A stretch of DNA of 64,000 nt, from the NCBI GenBank assembly GCA_001462345.1, contig LIUM01000050.1:1-64000 (forward strand), in the 5' to 3' direction. The stretch comes from Fibrobacteria bacterium AD312 (GTDB lineage Bacteria > Fibrobacterota > Fibrobacteria > Fibrobacterales > Fibrobacteraceae). A program made the translations under genes and the position numbers. Under the pieces are notes generated by a model. The model worked only from the letters and a program-made list of their open reading frames with translations, was not told the origin of the DNA and did not search any database. This document shows, piece by piece, positions 1 to 9,282 of the stretch. Position 1 is the first letter of the stretch. Each line of letters starts with the position of its first letter.

Positions 1-21
1 TCAATCAATAACAGTGGTTTT
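1..21. repeat. degenerate direct repeat, copy 1
   Basis: Bases 1-21 (TCAATCAATAACAGTGGTTT plus T) recur at 332-352 with one substitution. Between the copies the phrase AATGAAAAAA(A)CATT and variants appears several times (about 40, 80, 175, 318), so the leader looks built from decayed copies of a unit of about 45-50 bases. No regular spacing or conserved repeat length is visible, so this is not called a CRISPR array. Confidence 0.5.
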
Positions 22-183
22 GATATTAAATAAAGACGCAATGAAAAAAACATTACCGTCAATCATACCATATATAAGTTTTAATGAACAAAACCATTCC
101 CATCTAACTCAACCCAGTTTTTTCATGAAGAGTCAAGCGTAATTTGGTTGGAAAACAAATAGCGTAGATTCAAATGAAAAAAC

Positions 184-318
184 AATAGTATTCAATTAAC
201 AAATACTATTAAAATAGCAGACGGGAATGGTTGTTGCCGACGAGCTTTTTGACTGGATAGTCAACCAAGTGAGGAGGTAATAGCCATGCCCGTCAACCAT
301 AGTATTATTGAGTTTTAA
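184..318 (+). promoter_or_regulatory. folded leader with mini-ORF, possible riboregulator
   Basis: Three inverted repeats are visible: AATAGTA/TACTATT (184-190/204-210), GACGGGAATGG/CCATGCCCGTC (220-230/284-294, one mismatch) and, nested inside, TTGACT-GGAT-AGTCAA (249-264). TGGTTG (228-233) can alternatively pair with either of two CAACCA copies (262-267, 294-299), as in a two-state switch. A strong Shine-Dalgarno (GAGGAGG, 271-277) precedes an ATG at 286 that opens a 10-codon ORF ending at 318. Regulation of the downstream epimerase gene is inference. It could instead be the end of a mobile element. Confidence 0.35.
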
Positions 319-331
319 TGAAAAAACCATT

Positions 332-352
332 TCAATCAATAACAGTAGTTTT
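332..352. repeat. degenerate direct repeat, copy 2
   Basis: Second copy of the 21-base repeat at 1-21, 20 of 21 identical. It lies just upstream of the aldose-epimerase gene and follows the phrase AATGAAAAAACCATT, which also precedes or follows the other partial copies in the first 400 bases. Confidence 0.5.
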
Positions 353-406
353 AAGAATTAATGAGATTAATCATGAAAAAAACAAAAAAAATCCTATTTT
401 TAGTGC

Positions 407-1375
407 ATGTCAAAATTCCAATTATTGTCACGCCCTTTAGGGGCAATAGAACGTTTTGTGATTCAGTGCTCTTCTGGAGCAGAACTTGAAATTCTTTCTG
501 GCCATGGTGCTGGTTTAAATGCTTGGCGAGTGCCTGTCCGTTCTCAGATGATGAATCTCTTGTATGGGTATTCTGATGAAGCTGTTTTTAGAAAAATCCA
601 AGCGGATACAAGTGCAGGCGTTCGACTTTCTCCTTTTGCAGGTAGAACCAATAATGCTAAGTGGCAACTCAATGGAAGGTCCTATTTTCTTGATAATAAT
701 GTTTCGTGGGCTCCGCATGCCTTACATGGATTATTACATACCAAGCCTTGGCGTTTTATTTCTTTTAAAGAGGAAAATGATTTTGCGGAATTAACACTTG
801 CTTATGATTATTTAGGTAGTCATCAAGGGTTTCCATTTCCATATAGGGCAGAAACACGGTTTCAATTTTCGGGCCTTTCATTTCAAGTGATTTCTACAGT
901 CACAAATCGTGGTGTGACTCCAATGCCATATTCAGAAGGTTATCACCCTTATTATTCTCTAAATACTCGAATTGATGAGTTAGAGATGAAGTTACCTTCA
1001 GTAAAAAGGGTGCTTTTAGATAATCAAGATATTCCAACTGGGAACTATGAAAATGAAAATCGATTTGAAAATAAGGCTTTAATAAAAGAAGCACAGATTA
1101 ATGATTGTTTTATGATAGAGGGATTATTTAAAAAAGCAGTAATGTCTCTAAATAACCCTAAAAATGGCGATTTTCTTGAAGTTTGGCAGGACTCTAATTA
1201 TAAAGGCATACAAATTTATACTCCTCCAGGTAGGCATAGTATAGCGATAGAGCCTATGACTCATGAACCAGATGTTTTAAATCACCATCGGGATTTACTT
1301 ATTATAGCACCTGGGGAGTCTTTGTCTTTTAGCTTTGGTTCTTGTTATTCTTCTTTTGTGCAAAAACCGTTATAA
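407..1375 (+). CDS. aldose 1-epimerase (galactose mutarotase) family protein
   Basis: A 322-residue protein of the GalM/aldose epimerase fold, which interconverts alpha and beta anomers of free sugars in the cytoplasm. No signal peptide is visible. Family landmarks: the sugar-binding Arg in FAGRTNNA (R80), the first catalytic His in ALHGLLH (H107), the second in GYHPYY (H180), an Asp at INDCF (D233) and the catalytic Glu in AIEPMTHEPD (E282). Length is normal for the family, which also includes glucose-6-phosphate 1-epimerases, so the exact substrate is not fixed. No clear Shine-Dalgarno is visible, and an out-of-frame ATG at 373 precedes the chosen start. The gene is followed after 51 bases by a CotH lipoprotein gene on the same strand. 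Confidence 0.85.
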   Translation: MSKFQLLSRPLGAIERFVIQCSSGAELEILSGHGAGLNAWRVPVRSQMMNLLYGYSDEAVFRKIQADTSAGVRLSPFAGRTNNAKWQLNGRSYFLDNNVSWAPHALHGLLHTKPWRFISFKEENDFAELTLAYDYLGSHQGFPFPYRAETRFQFSGLSFQVISTVTNRGVTPMPYSEGYHPYYSLNTRIDELEMKLPSVKRVLLDNQDIPTGNYENENRFENKALIKEAQINDCFMIEGLFKKAVMSLNNPKNGDFLEVWQDSNYKGIQIYTPPGRHSIAIEPMTHEPDVLNHHRDLLIIAPGESLSFSFGSCYSSFVQKPL

Positions 1376-1426
1376 GAGATGTAAAAAATAACATCTAGGT
1401 GATTAGAAGAAACGTATTTTTATAAA

Positions 1427-4168
1427 ATGCGAAAAAATTATCATCAATATATTTTGGCCCTTTGTGGTTTAATTTTCTTGTTTGGGTGTTCTTCAGAGCC
1501 AGAAGAGAGTGTTATTATCCCAGAAGAAAAAGTGACATTAAAGTATGTTGGTGGGTCTCCTGTCTTGATTACTGAAGTGGATAGCAGAAATAGTTTCTAT
1601 AAAGATACAGAAGGAGATGATCCAGGCTGGGTAGAATTATATAATCCTGCAGATACTGCGGTCAATTTGTCTGGTTATTCTTTTGTGGATAATCATGAAA
1701 TAGGGAATATATGGACTTTTGGAAATGTAGTCGTTGCTCCAAAAAGTTACGTAGTTGTATTCTTTTCAGAAAAAAATAGACCTAATGCACAGAACCCTTC
1801 TGATACGATTAATATGATTGGGAGTGGATGTTGGGGCTGGTCGGATATAGACAATTCACCAATTGCAGGAACAAGTACTGTTGAACCTGTGTTTACAAAC
1901 TATTGTTATAATACAGAAACTGGGCGTCGCTTTTCAGCTCAAATGCAACATGGAGAAGATGGAGAATTGGGTTGGCATTCGACATGTGTATTTATTGGAG
2001 CGTTAACGAGTGATCCAGAAGATGTTGTTGATTTGAGTAAAACAAACGAATTGCTTTTAACTGGTTATTTGCCTAAAAATATGGAATTAGAAGTACGTCT
2101 TGCTCAAACAGATATTGATGATTATAAAGGATGGTTTTCGACAATTAAGGGAACGGGCGATTCTAATTCCACCTATCGAATTTTGTTGCCACAGAATACA
2201 AATTTCCCTGATTTGAAAAATATTTATGGAACTCGCTTTTCTCCAACATACAATGAGATGAAAATGCTTTCATTTGAATTTACTTCTTATATTGCTTACA
2301 ATAGTGGAAGCGAAGCCCATACATCATTTAAGTTAAAGAAGAACGGTGGCAGCCTATATTTAATTAATCAAGAAGGCATTTTGGATTCTGTAGCTTATCC
2401 AGAATTACCTCCTGAAAAAACATGGTCAAGAGGAGAAACTGGATGGGGTTATGCAGATGCTAGTCCTAAGAGTGTTGTGTTATCAACGATATGGACTGAA
2501 AAATTAGGGAAACTAGAATTACCTCCATCAGGCTTTTTTAGCGCTCCTTTTAACGTAGAGTTTACAGCTCCTGAAGGTCAGGAGATTCGTTGTGAACAAG
2601 GTGGCTTTGTTCCAAAGGAAACAAGCCCGCTTTTTGCTGGCTCTTTGATGATTGATCATTCTATGGTTTTACGTTGTGCTTTATTTAAAGCAGGTGCTTT
2701 AACTGGAGAAGTCGTTTCGAGAACCTATCTTTTTGAAACTCAACCAACTGTGGCTACTGTTTTTATTACTGGAGATCCGCTAGCCTTTTTCGATCCAGAT
2801 ACAGGAATTTATGAATTAGGGCCTAATGCTTCTTTTGAAATGCCAAATTATGGGGCTAATTTCTGGGAAGATCGAGAGCTTCCAATTCACGTGGATTTGA
2901 TTGAAGCGAATGCTCAGACTCCTGCTTTTTCTATGAATGCGGGATATCAGATTTTTGGAAATTATAGCCGTTCGAACCCCAAAAAATCAGTCGCCATTGT
3001 TTTTAGAGAACAATATGGTGACAACAAGCTAGAATACCCTTTGTTCCCTGAGCACCCGAATCTAAAGGAGTTTAAGGTGTTCTTATTAAGAAATAATGGT
3101 AGTAGTTTTGGCCTTGATTACATTCGAGATATGCTTTCAAGTTCAATAAGCAGGGGTTTAGGCGTGGATTATCAAAAAGGGCGTGCTTCAGTCGTTTTTT
3201 ATAATGGAGAGTATTTTGGTATCCATAATATTCGAGAACGTTCTAATGAGTATTATTTTGAAACCAATTATGGTATAGATCCAAATGCGATTGATTTATT
3301 AAAAGCAAATAACGAAACGAGCTCTGGATCGTCTGTGGGTTATACCGAAATGATGGATTGGATTCAGGCACATGGAGTGGTCTCAAATGAGAATTATCAA
3401 TTTGTCTCAACGTTAATGGATGTGAATAATTATTTGAATTATGTACATACCGAAATCTTTAATAACAATCGTGACTGGCCTGGGAATAACTTAAAGAAAT
3501 GGCGCAATACAAACCCTATCACTCCTTGGAAATGGTTTTTATATGATCAGGATTTTGGTTGGGATTACCCTTATGTAGAAGAACAACATAATTATAATAT
3601 TTTTGAATTTATCACTGAAGAGAATGGCCCTGATTGGCCGAATGGGCCAGAGCACACACTTTTATTACGTAAGCTTTTAGAAAATAATTCTTTTAAAGCG
3701 GCGTTTATTAATCGATACACCACGTTGTTGTCGATGAATTTTGAGCCTAGCCGTTTAGATGAACGGATTCAAACATTAATGTCAGCGATTGAAGCTGAAA
3801 TTCCAAGAGATCAAGATCGTTGGTTAAATTCTTGGCAAATCAATAATATGGAATCAGAGCTTGAAAAAATAAAAGCTTTTGCTCATACAAGACAAGAGGC
3901 ATCGTTACTTGAAATGCAAACCTTCTTTAGCTTACCTGCGGTAAAAAAGGTGACTTTGTTAAGCGAAGGTTCAGGCCGTATTGCTGTACACCAATTAGGT
4001 TTAGATCGTTCTTCTATGACGATATCATTCTTTGAAGGATTTCCAGTATTTTTAAGTGCAGAACCAAACGCTGGAGGCATATTTAAAGAGTGGAGTGATG
4101 GTGAACTTTCTCCAATTCGAGAAATAAATCCTTCAGAAGTAGATACATTGAAAGCGATTTTTAGGTAA
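1427..4168 (+). CDS. surface lipoprotein: lamin-tail, CotH kinase-like and InlB-type repeat domains
   Basis: A 913-residue protein with an N-terminal lipoprotein signal (lipobox LFGC, Cys21). Domains in order: a lamin-tail domain (about 45-125; DPGWVELYN, LSGYSF), a chitobiase/Fn3-like segment (about 365-445), a CotH kinase-like domain (about 510-790; YFGIHNIRER, then NNRDWPGNN and FLYDQDFGWD, resembling the metal-binding motif of the CotH family) and a final InlB-type beta repeat (FPVFLSAEPNAGG...FKEWSDG). CotH of spore formers phosphorylates a coat protein, but the substrate here is unknown. A cell-envelope location is inferred from the lipobox. The gene ends tail-to-tail with the EamA transporter gene, overlapping by 8 bases. 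The CotH plus lamin-tail architecture is common in Fibrobacter and Bacteroidota. Confidence 0.8.
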   Translation: MRKNYHQYILALCGLIFLFGCSSEPEESVIIPEEKVTLKYVGGSPVLITEVDSRNSFYKDTEGDDPGWVELYNPADTAVNLSGYSFVDNHEIGNIWTFGNVVVAPKSYVVVFFSEKNRPNAQNPSDTINMIGSGCWGWSDIDNSPIAGTSTVEPVFTNYCYNTETGRRFSAQMQHGEDGELGWHSTCVFIGALTSDPEDVVDLSKTNELLLTGYLPKNMELEVRLAQTDIDDYKGWFSTIKGTGDSNSTYRILLPQNTNFPDLKNIYGTRFSPTYNEMKMLSFEFTSYIAYNSGSEAHTSFKLKKNGGSLYLINQEGILDSVAYPELPPEKTWSRGETGWGYADASPKSVVLSTIWTEKLGKLELPPSGFFSAPFNVEFTAPEGQEIRCEQGGFVPKETSPLFAGSLMIDHSMVLRCALFKAGALTGEVVSRTYLFETQPTVATVFITGDPLAFFDPDTGIYELGPNASFEMPNYGANFWEDRELPIHVDLIEANAQTPAFSMNAGYQIFGNYSRSNPKKSVAIVFREQYGDNKLEYPLFPEHPNLKEFKVFLLRNNGSSFGLDYIRDMLSSSISRGLGVDYQKGRASVVFYNGEYFGIHNIRERSNEYYFETNYGIDPNAIDLLKANNETSSGSSVGYTEMMDWIQAHGVVSNENYQFVSTLMDVNNYLNYVHTEIFNNNRDWPGNNLKKWRNTNPITPWKWFLYDQDFGWDYPYVEEQHNYNIFEFITEENGPDWPNGPEHTLLLRKLLENNSFKAAFINRYTTLLSMNFEPSRLDERIQTLMSAIEAEIPRDQDRWLNSWQINNMESELEKIKAFAHTRQEASLLEMQTFFSLPAVKKVTLLSEGSGRIAVHQLGLDRSSMTISFFEGFPVFLSAEPNAGGIFKEWSDGELSPIREINPSEVDTLKAIFR

Positions 4169-5003
4169 TAGGTTTTTTCTTTCTATTTCGCTTAATAATA
4201 AATAGGGCAGATCCTACTAGTACAAAAACAATGGAGAATCCTTTTTCAACAGAAAGATTTTCTGAAAAGACTAGTGTTCCAGCAAGAATAGGAATTGCTG
4301 CACCAAGAGCAGCACTGAATGGAATAATAAAAAGAGCACGCCCTCTGGTGAATGCAATTTGAGAATAAATATAAGCTGTTACATAAGTGACGATAAAGCC
4401 TAAAAGACGAGGGTCTGTTAGCCAGTGAAGTATTTCTGTAGATGTCCACTGAATCGATTCGCCAAAACTGATTGTCAAGCTTTTATAAAAAGCAGCAGAA
4501 ACGCCAAAGCCTGTTCCCATAATAAAGGAATCTGATGTTTCTACAGAAGGGTGAACGATTTTAAAGATAAGAGCAAGTAAGATAAAGAACGAAGCAAAAA
4601 CCCATAAGTCAGAAATGTTTTGAATACTAGAGCTTTCGCCAGCGTGAGAGGCCGATAGTAGTAAACCAAAAAAAACAAAAGCGATAGCAATTACAATGCG
4701 TTTAGTTAAATGCTCTTTTAAAAACCAAAATCCAAATAAAGCGCTAAGCACAGGGTTTAAGGTCATCATCGGTTGAACAAGGCTAATATCATAAAGAGCC
4801 ATAGCGAGATAATAACCAAGATTTGCAATCGCTGACAAACAAAATCCAGTCCACCAGTATTTATTCCTAAGAATTAACTTAATGAATGCCCATGGTTTTT
4901 TGATGCTCACAGTATGAGCAACGGCAGAAAGACCTGATTTAGCAAGAATGTTTCCACAAGCAAAACAGATCGCAGGAATTAAAGTAAGTAAAAAAAACAG
5001 CAT
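4161..5003 (-). CDS. EamA/DMT-family membrane transporter
   Basis: A 280-residue hydrophobic protein with about nine or ten membrane helices arranged as two EamA-type repeats. The stretch SLVQPMMTLNPVLSALFGFW followed by LKEHLT is typical of the drug/metabolite transporter superfamily. Substrate is unknown. The open frame runs upstream to 5045 and would overlap the transglycosylase gene by 37 bases. The ATG at 5003 is preferred because it lies 6 bases after the neighbour's stop and begins directly with the first membrane helix (MLFFLLTLIP). It is the last gene of the minus-strand cluster and converges on the CotH gene. Confidence 0.75.
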   Translation of the reverse strand: MLFFLLTLIPAICFACGNILAKSGLSAVAHTVSIKKPWAFIKLILRNKYWWTGFCLSAIANLGYYLAMALYDISLVQPMMTLNPVLSALFGFWFLKEHLTKRIVIAIAFVFFGLLLSASHAGESSSIQNISDLWVFASFFILLALIFKIVHPSVETSDSFIMGTGFGVSAAFYKSLTISFGESIQWTSTEILHWLTDPRLLGFIVTYVTAYIYSQIAFTRGRALFIIPFSAALGAAIPILAGTLVFSENLSVEKGFSIVFVLVGSALFIIKRNRKKKPIT

Positions 5004-5008
5004 AAAAA

Positions 5009-7192
5009 CTAGGGAAGTTGATTCCAGATCTCTTGATAAATCCAATAATTACCCATAACGCGTTTTACGTAATCTCTAGTTTCCCAATAGCTGATTTCTT
5101 CAGCACGGATATCCCAAGGAAGATTACCTCCTGCGGCTTGCCAGCGTTTCGTTGGTTTCGGACCAGCATTGTAATTTCCTAAAACGTACATGTAGTCATT
5201 ATCATATTCTTTTTTGAGATCAATTAAATAGCGAGTTCCTAAGCGAATGTTTAAGAAAGGATTGAAAAGCATATTGGGGTCAAAATCAGAAATATCTTCT
5301 AATTTAGCAAGCTGTTTTCCTGTGGCTGGCATAATTTGTAATAGCCCACGAGCACCAACAGGAGAAGAAATTTCAAAATTAAAAATCGATTCTTGACGCA
5401 TTACGCTATAAACAAAGAATGGATCGATGGCATCGCCAGATCTAAATTTAACCGCATCAACATAAGGGATGGGGTATAAGAATTTTAAGACTCGAATGGG
5501 AGCATTATGTAGCTTTTGGCGGTCAACAACATTTTGAAATTGACGTGCAAGACGATAACCATCAGCAATTTCTCCCATCTCATAAAAAAGAGTACCATAT
5601 TCATACAAGAAATCAAGGTGCTTTGCATTTTTATAACGAGCTTCATTATACAAGTCAAAAGCTTCTTCAGTAAAACCAAATAAAAATAGGTGCTTGATAC
5701 GATTATACCGTTCAGGATTATATGTTGAATCCTTTTTTCCTGTTTTTTGTAAGTTTCGAATCCACTGGAGTGTTTTTTCTTCAGAAGCTTCAAAGCCTTT
5801 TGCAAAAGGTACTTCAGAAGAATCCATCAACTTGTATTCAATCAATTTGCTACGGCTTCGATGTGCATAATAAGCGAGAGGAAAATCTTTGATACAATCT
5901 AAATAAGCTTCTTTGGCGAGAGAATCTTTACCTAGTTGCTTATAGGTATCTCCTAAGAACATTCGGCTCGCATTACTACTCCAGGTAAATGGCTCTTTTT
6001 TTGCTTCAAGAAAGGCTTTTTCTGCTTCTGGATATTTTCCTTGCTTAAAATAAATAAATGCTATTCTAAACTTCGCCCATTGCCTTTTCGCATTGTTTTT
6101 AAAGCGTGGATGAGCGAGCTTTTGATAAGAATTAATGGCTTTATCATAGCGATTATTTTGTTCGTGTTCAAAACCGCGAACCCAAAGATTATTCGCATTT
6201 TCAGGGCTGTAACGGTTGCTTTCTTGAAGAATAGAATCTAGAGATTTAATTTCATTTTTGTATTTAGCAGGATTTTTTCTCATTAAGCGAAGACTCGATT
6301 GAATCCAAAGAGACTTCATTTCAATAGAGTCGAGAAGTAACTTGAATGTGGCAATGGATTCTTCGTCGCGTTTTAAGGAACGAAGAGCGACTGCTTGACT
6401 TTGTAAAAGGGAGGTTTTATCTTCTTTACTTAAGGGAGGATTTTTAGGATTAAAAATGGAGTCGATTAAATCTACACATTCAGCTGCAAAATCTTTAGCA
6501 CAAGTGATTTTTGTATAGGCAATTTTTTCTTCAAAGGATTCTTCTTCTGAAGTTTCGCGAATGTTTCGGATGGCTGTATAAGCAGAATCACTGAATCGAG
6601 AATGATCTGCAAGAACTCGTAGGTAGGCTCTCTTCGCTTTGGCTTTTTTCCCAAGGTGGTCTAAAAAAACAGCATAGCGAAAACGAATGGTAATCGCTTC
6701 TTCACTTTTGGGGTATTTATTTAAGAAGGCTTCTAATGAATCGGCTTTTTGACTTTCAGAAAGAGTAGAATCCATTAATACGGCTTCACTACGTAAACGC
6801 CAAGATTGTTTTTGCCATTCTTCATCTTTTTCTAATGAAGCCCCTTGAGCAAGAACATTTCGCATCTCAATGATGTTGCCTTGCTTTAAACGAATGCGGG
6901 CCATACGAATGAGAACGCTTCTTTCTAATAGCGAATCTCTTTTTATCAGTTGACTATACGCATCAAAAGCACTGTCCCAATTTTCGGAATAATAAAAAAC
7001 AGCTGCTTTAGAAAATTGTCTAGACTCTTCGCTGAGCGTGGTATCGTTCATGGCTTTAAGAGATCTTTCGTAACGCATTACACGATCTTGAAATCGATAA
7101 GGCGGAAGATTTTCAAAAGACAAAATGGAATCAGTGGCATAAACCGAACAAACTATCAAAAATATAAAAGAACAAAGAAATTTAATTTTCAT
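5009..7192 (-). CDS. soluble lytic murein transglycosylase (Slt-like) with TPR-type helical repeats
   Basis: From the ATG at 7192 the protein has 727 residues: a signal peptide (MKIKFLCSFIFLIVCSVYA), a long alpha-helical TPR-like region (about 60-560) and a C-terminal SLT domain (last 140 residues). The domain shows VMRQESIF with the catalytic Glu (about E601), GARGLLQIMPATG and GNYNAG, all classic goose-type lysozyme/Slt motifs. It cleaves peptidoglycan to 1,6-anhydromuropeptides in the periplasm. The frame is open to 7228, but the 12 extra residues would precede a clean signal peptide and overlap ptsI, so the internal ATG, 13 bases after the ptsI stop, is chosen. Confidence 0.88.
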   Translation of the reverse strand: MKIKFLCSFIFLIVCSVYATDSILSFENLPPYRFQDRVMRYERSLKAMNDTTLSEESRQFSKAAVFYYSENWDSAFDAYSQLIKRDSLLERSVLIRMARIRLKQGNIIEMRNVLAQGASLEKDEEWQKQSWRLRSEAVLMDSTLSESQKADSLEAFLNKYPKSEEAITIRFRYAVFLDHLGKKAKAKRAYLRVLADHSRFSDSAYTAIRNIRETSEEESFEEKIAYTKITCAKDFAAECVDLIDSIFNPKNPPLSKEDKTSLLQSQAVALRSLKRDEESIATFKLLLDSIEMKSLWIQSSLRLMRKNPAKYKNEIKSLDSILQESNRYSPENANNLWVRGFEHEQNNRYDKAINSYQKLAHPRFKNNAKRQWAKFRIAFIYFKQGKYPEAEKAFLEAKKEPFTWSSNASRMFLGDTYKQLGKDSLAKEAYLDCIKDFPLAYYAHRSRSKLIEYKLMDSSEVPFAKGFEASEEKTLQWIRNLQKTGKKDSTYNPERYNRIKHLFLFGFTEEAFDLYNEARYKNAKHLDFLYEYGTLFYEMGEIADGYRLARQFQNVVDRQKLHNAPIRVLKFLYPIPYVDAVKFRSGDAIDPFFVYSVMRQESIFNFEISSPVGARGLLQIMPATGKQLAKLEDISDFDPNMLFNPFLNIRLGTRYLIDLKKEYDNDYMYVLGNYNAGPKPTKRWQAAGGNLPWDIRAEEISYWETRDYVKRVMGNYWIYQEIWNQLP

Positions 7193-7205
7193 TGAGGCAA
7201 CTATT

Positions 7206-9032
7206 TTAGGACGGGTTAGAATCTCCATCTAAATCTCCTGAAGAAATAAAGCTGGAAATGCCAAGATCCGTAATGGTTTGCGAATACTTCTTTTTAAGAT
7301 AAGCATTAATGCTTTCCGTGTCATCCATTTTTAAAACATTATGTGCTGTTTCACGAACATCTTCGTAGTTAATGGAGCGAATAATCTTTTTACACTCCAT
7401 AATACTCCAAGGAGTCATTGATAATTCATCTACGCCAAGACCCACTAACAGAAGCGTACTCATAGGATCAGCACTCATTTCTCCACATACGGCCACAGGA
7501 ATGCCTTCTCGATGAGCTGCCATCACTGTTTTATGAATCATGTTTAAAACAGCTGGATGATGTGGCTGAAACATGGAGGAGATTAATTCATTGGTACGGT
7601 CAACAGCTAAAGTAAACTGAATTAAATCATTTGTTCCAATACTGAAAAAATCAACTTCTTTTGCAAACTTGTCAACAAGCACTACTGCTGCTGGTACTTC
7701 AATCATTATTCCGAGCTCAATTTTTGGAGAGAAAATCCCTTTAGCTTCTAATTCTTTTTTACAAGTTTCAATATGTGCTTTTGATCGTCTAAGCTCTTGC
7801 ATTGAAGAAATCATAGGGAGTAGAATTCTTAAGTTCCCTTGAGTATTTGCTGTAATTAAAGCTTTAAGTTGTTCTTTAAAAAGATCTTCATGATCTAGGC
7901 AGACGCGAATAGAGCGCCAGCCCATAAAAGGATTCGCTTCATTGGATATAGAAATATCAGCAACTAATTTATCTCCACCTGCATCTAGAGTACGAATGGT
8001 TACGCTATTGGGGGTGAGTGCATTTAGAATATATTGATAAGCTTGGACTTGTTCTTCAAAAGAGGGAAGGCCTTTTCTAAAGAATAAAAATTCGGAGCGA
8101 TATAAACCAATGCCACTAGCACCATAATCCAAAACTTTATCGGCTTCAATAGTAAGTTCAATATTTGCATGAAGAGTGATGTATTTTCCATCACGGGTCA
8201 TCGGCTCCAGTTGGCGCATCGTAAAAAGTTCGCGCTGTTGTCTTTTAAATACCTCGAGCTTTTCTTCATACTTTCGGATATCATCATCATTAGGATTGAT
8301 GATAATCATTCCACCAGTGCCATCGACGATAATAGAATCTTCGGGCTGAACCATCGCCGAAACATTTCGAAGACCAGAGACTGCTGGAATTTCCATAGAG
8401 CGAGCTAAAATGGAAACGTGGCTTGTTCGACCACCAGAGTCTGTGGCAAATGCAATGACCTGATCTTTCTTTAGGGAAATTAAGGTGCTTGGATTTAATT
8501 CATGACCAACAAGAATAACACCATTCCCAATTTCATCCTCTGAAATTACAGGACCAGAATCTTCAAGGGCTCCCATTAAACGATGGTAAAGGTCTTTAAG
8601 ATCCATGGCGCGATCTCGCATTAAAGCGGATTTGTGAGATTCAAACGTGGAAATCAATTGTGTGATTTGCGTATGAACGGCCCATTGCGCATTTTTATTT
8701 TCTTTTTTTATTTGATCTAAAATACCGTTCACTAAGGTAGGGTCTTTTAAGATCATTAAGTGGGCATCAAAAATACGACCTTCGTCTATCCCGAGACGAT
8801 TCACCGTAATTTGTTTAATCTGGACAATATCTTTTATGGTATTGTTGATGGCTTTTAAGAAAAGCTGTTCTTCTTGAGCAAGTCGTTCATTGGGAAGAGT
8901 CTCTTCCACAACGGTCACTTCACGATTACTAATAGTATGGCAATGCCCCATAGCATAGCCAGGAGAAGCTGGTATCCCCACTAAAACAATACGTTGTCTC
9001 TTTTTAATAGGATTCTTCGTGGAAGTTATCAT
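7206..9032 (-). CDS. ptsI: phosphoenolpyruvate-protein phosphotransferase (PTS enzyme I)
   Basis: A 608-residue EI that transfers phosphate from PEP to HPr. Visible: GGRTSHVSILARSMEIPAVSG broken as GGRTSHVSI (phospho-His at about H205) and EIPAVSG, the PEP-site segments FFSIGTNDLIQFTLAVDR and PVAVCGEMSADP, and the N-terminal GIPASPGYAMG. Length is slightly above the usual 570-580 owing to N- and C-terminal extensions. The start overlaps the 3' end of ptsH by 29 bases, which suggests translational coupling. No PTS sugar permease is encoded in this window, so a regulatory role together with HPr and the HprK encoded at 34.4 kb is likely (inference). Confidence 0.93.
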   Translation of the reverse strand: MITSTKNPIKKRQRIVLVGIPASPGYAMGHCHTISNREVTVVEETLPNERLAQEEQLFLKAINNTIKDIVQIKQITVNRLGIDEGRIFDAHLMILKDPTLVNGILDQIKKENKNAQWAVHTQITQLISTFESHKSALMRDRAMDLKDLYHRLMGALEDSGPVISEDEIGNGVILVGHELNPSTLISLKKDQVIAFATDSGGRTSHVSILARSMEIPAVSGLRNVSAMVQPEDSIIVDGTGGMIIINPNDDDIRKYEEKLEVFKRQQRELFTMRQLEPMTRDGKYITLHANIELTIEADKVLDYGASGIGLYRSEFLFFRKGLPSFEEQVQAYQYILNALTPNSVTIRTLDAGGDKLVADISISNEANPFMGWRSIRVCLDHEDLFKEQLKALITANTQGNLRILLPMISSMQELRRSKAHIETCKKELEAKGIFSPKIELGIMIEVPAAVVLVDKFAKEVDFFSIGTNDLIQFTLAVDRTNELISSMFQPHHPAVLNMIHKTVMAAHREGIPVAVCGEMSADPMSTLLLVGLGVDELSMTPWSIMECKKIIRSINYEDVRETAHNVLKMDDTESINAYLKKKYSQTITDLGISSFISSGDLDGDSNPS

Positions 9033-9276
9033 GAAAGAGCCTTTCGAGTTGCTTCATTACATCTTCCTCATCTTGCCCATCAATTTCAAACTGAACTTCT
9101 GAGCCAGGAGGAATTGCTAACATCATTACATTTAAAATGCTCTTCGCATTAGCTTTTTGGCCATCGTGAATAATGGTCACATCGCTTTTTGTTTGTCCCG
9201 TAATATCTACAATCATTCCAGCTGGTCTTGCGTGAACACCCAGTTTATTTGTAACATAAAGCGTTTTAACAATCAT
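9004..9276 (-). CDS. ptsH: HPr phosphocarrier protein
   Basis: A 90-residue HPr. The phospho-acceptor His15 lies in LGVHARPAG and the regulatory Ser46 in NAKSILNVMML, so it carries both the EI site and the HPr-kinase site. This fits with hprK elsewhere in the window and argues for an HPr(Ser) regulatory circuit rather than a simple NPr. It sits 6 bases downstream of an mce gene and overlaps ptsI. The protein is cytoplasmic. Confidence 0.93.
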   Translation of the reverse strand: MIVKTLYVTNKLGVHARPAGMIVDITGQTKSDVTIIHDGQKANAKSILNVMMLAIPPGSEVQFEIDGQDEEDVMKQLERLFHDNFHEESY

Positions 9277-9282
9277 AAATCC

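Noticed and set aside
1-352. CRISPR array
   Set aside because: Repeats are few, irregularly spaced and diverged, with no constant repeat or spacer length and no cas genes in the window.
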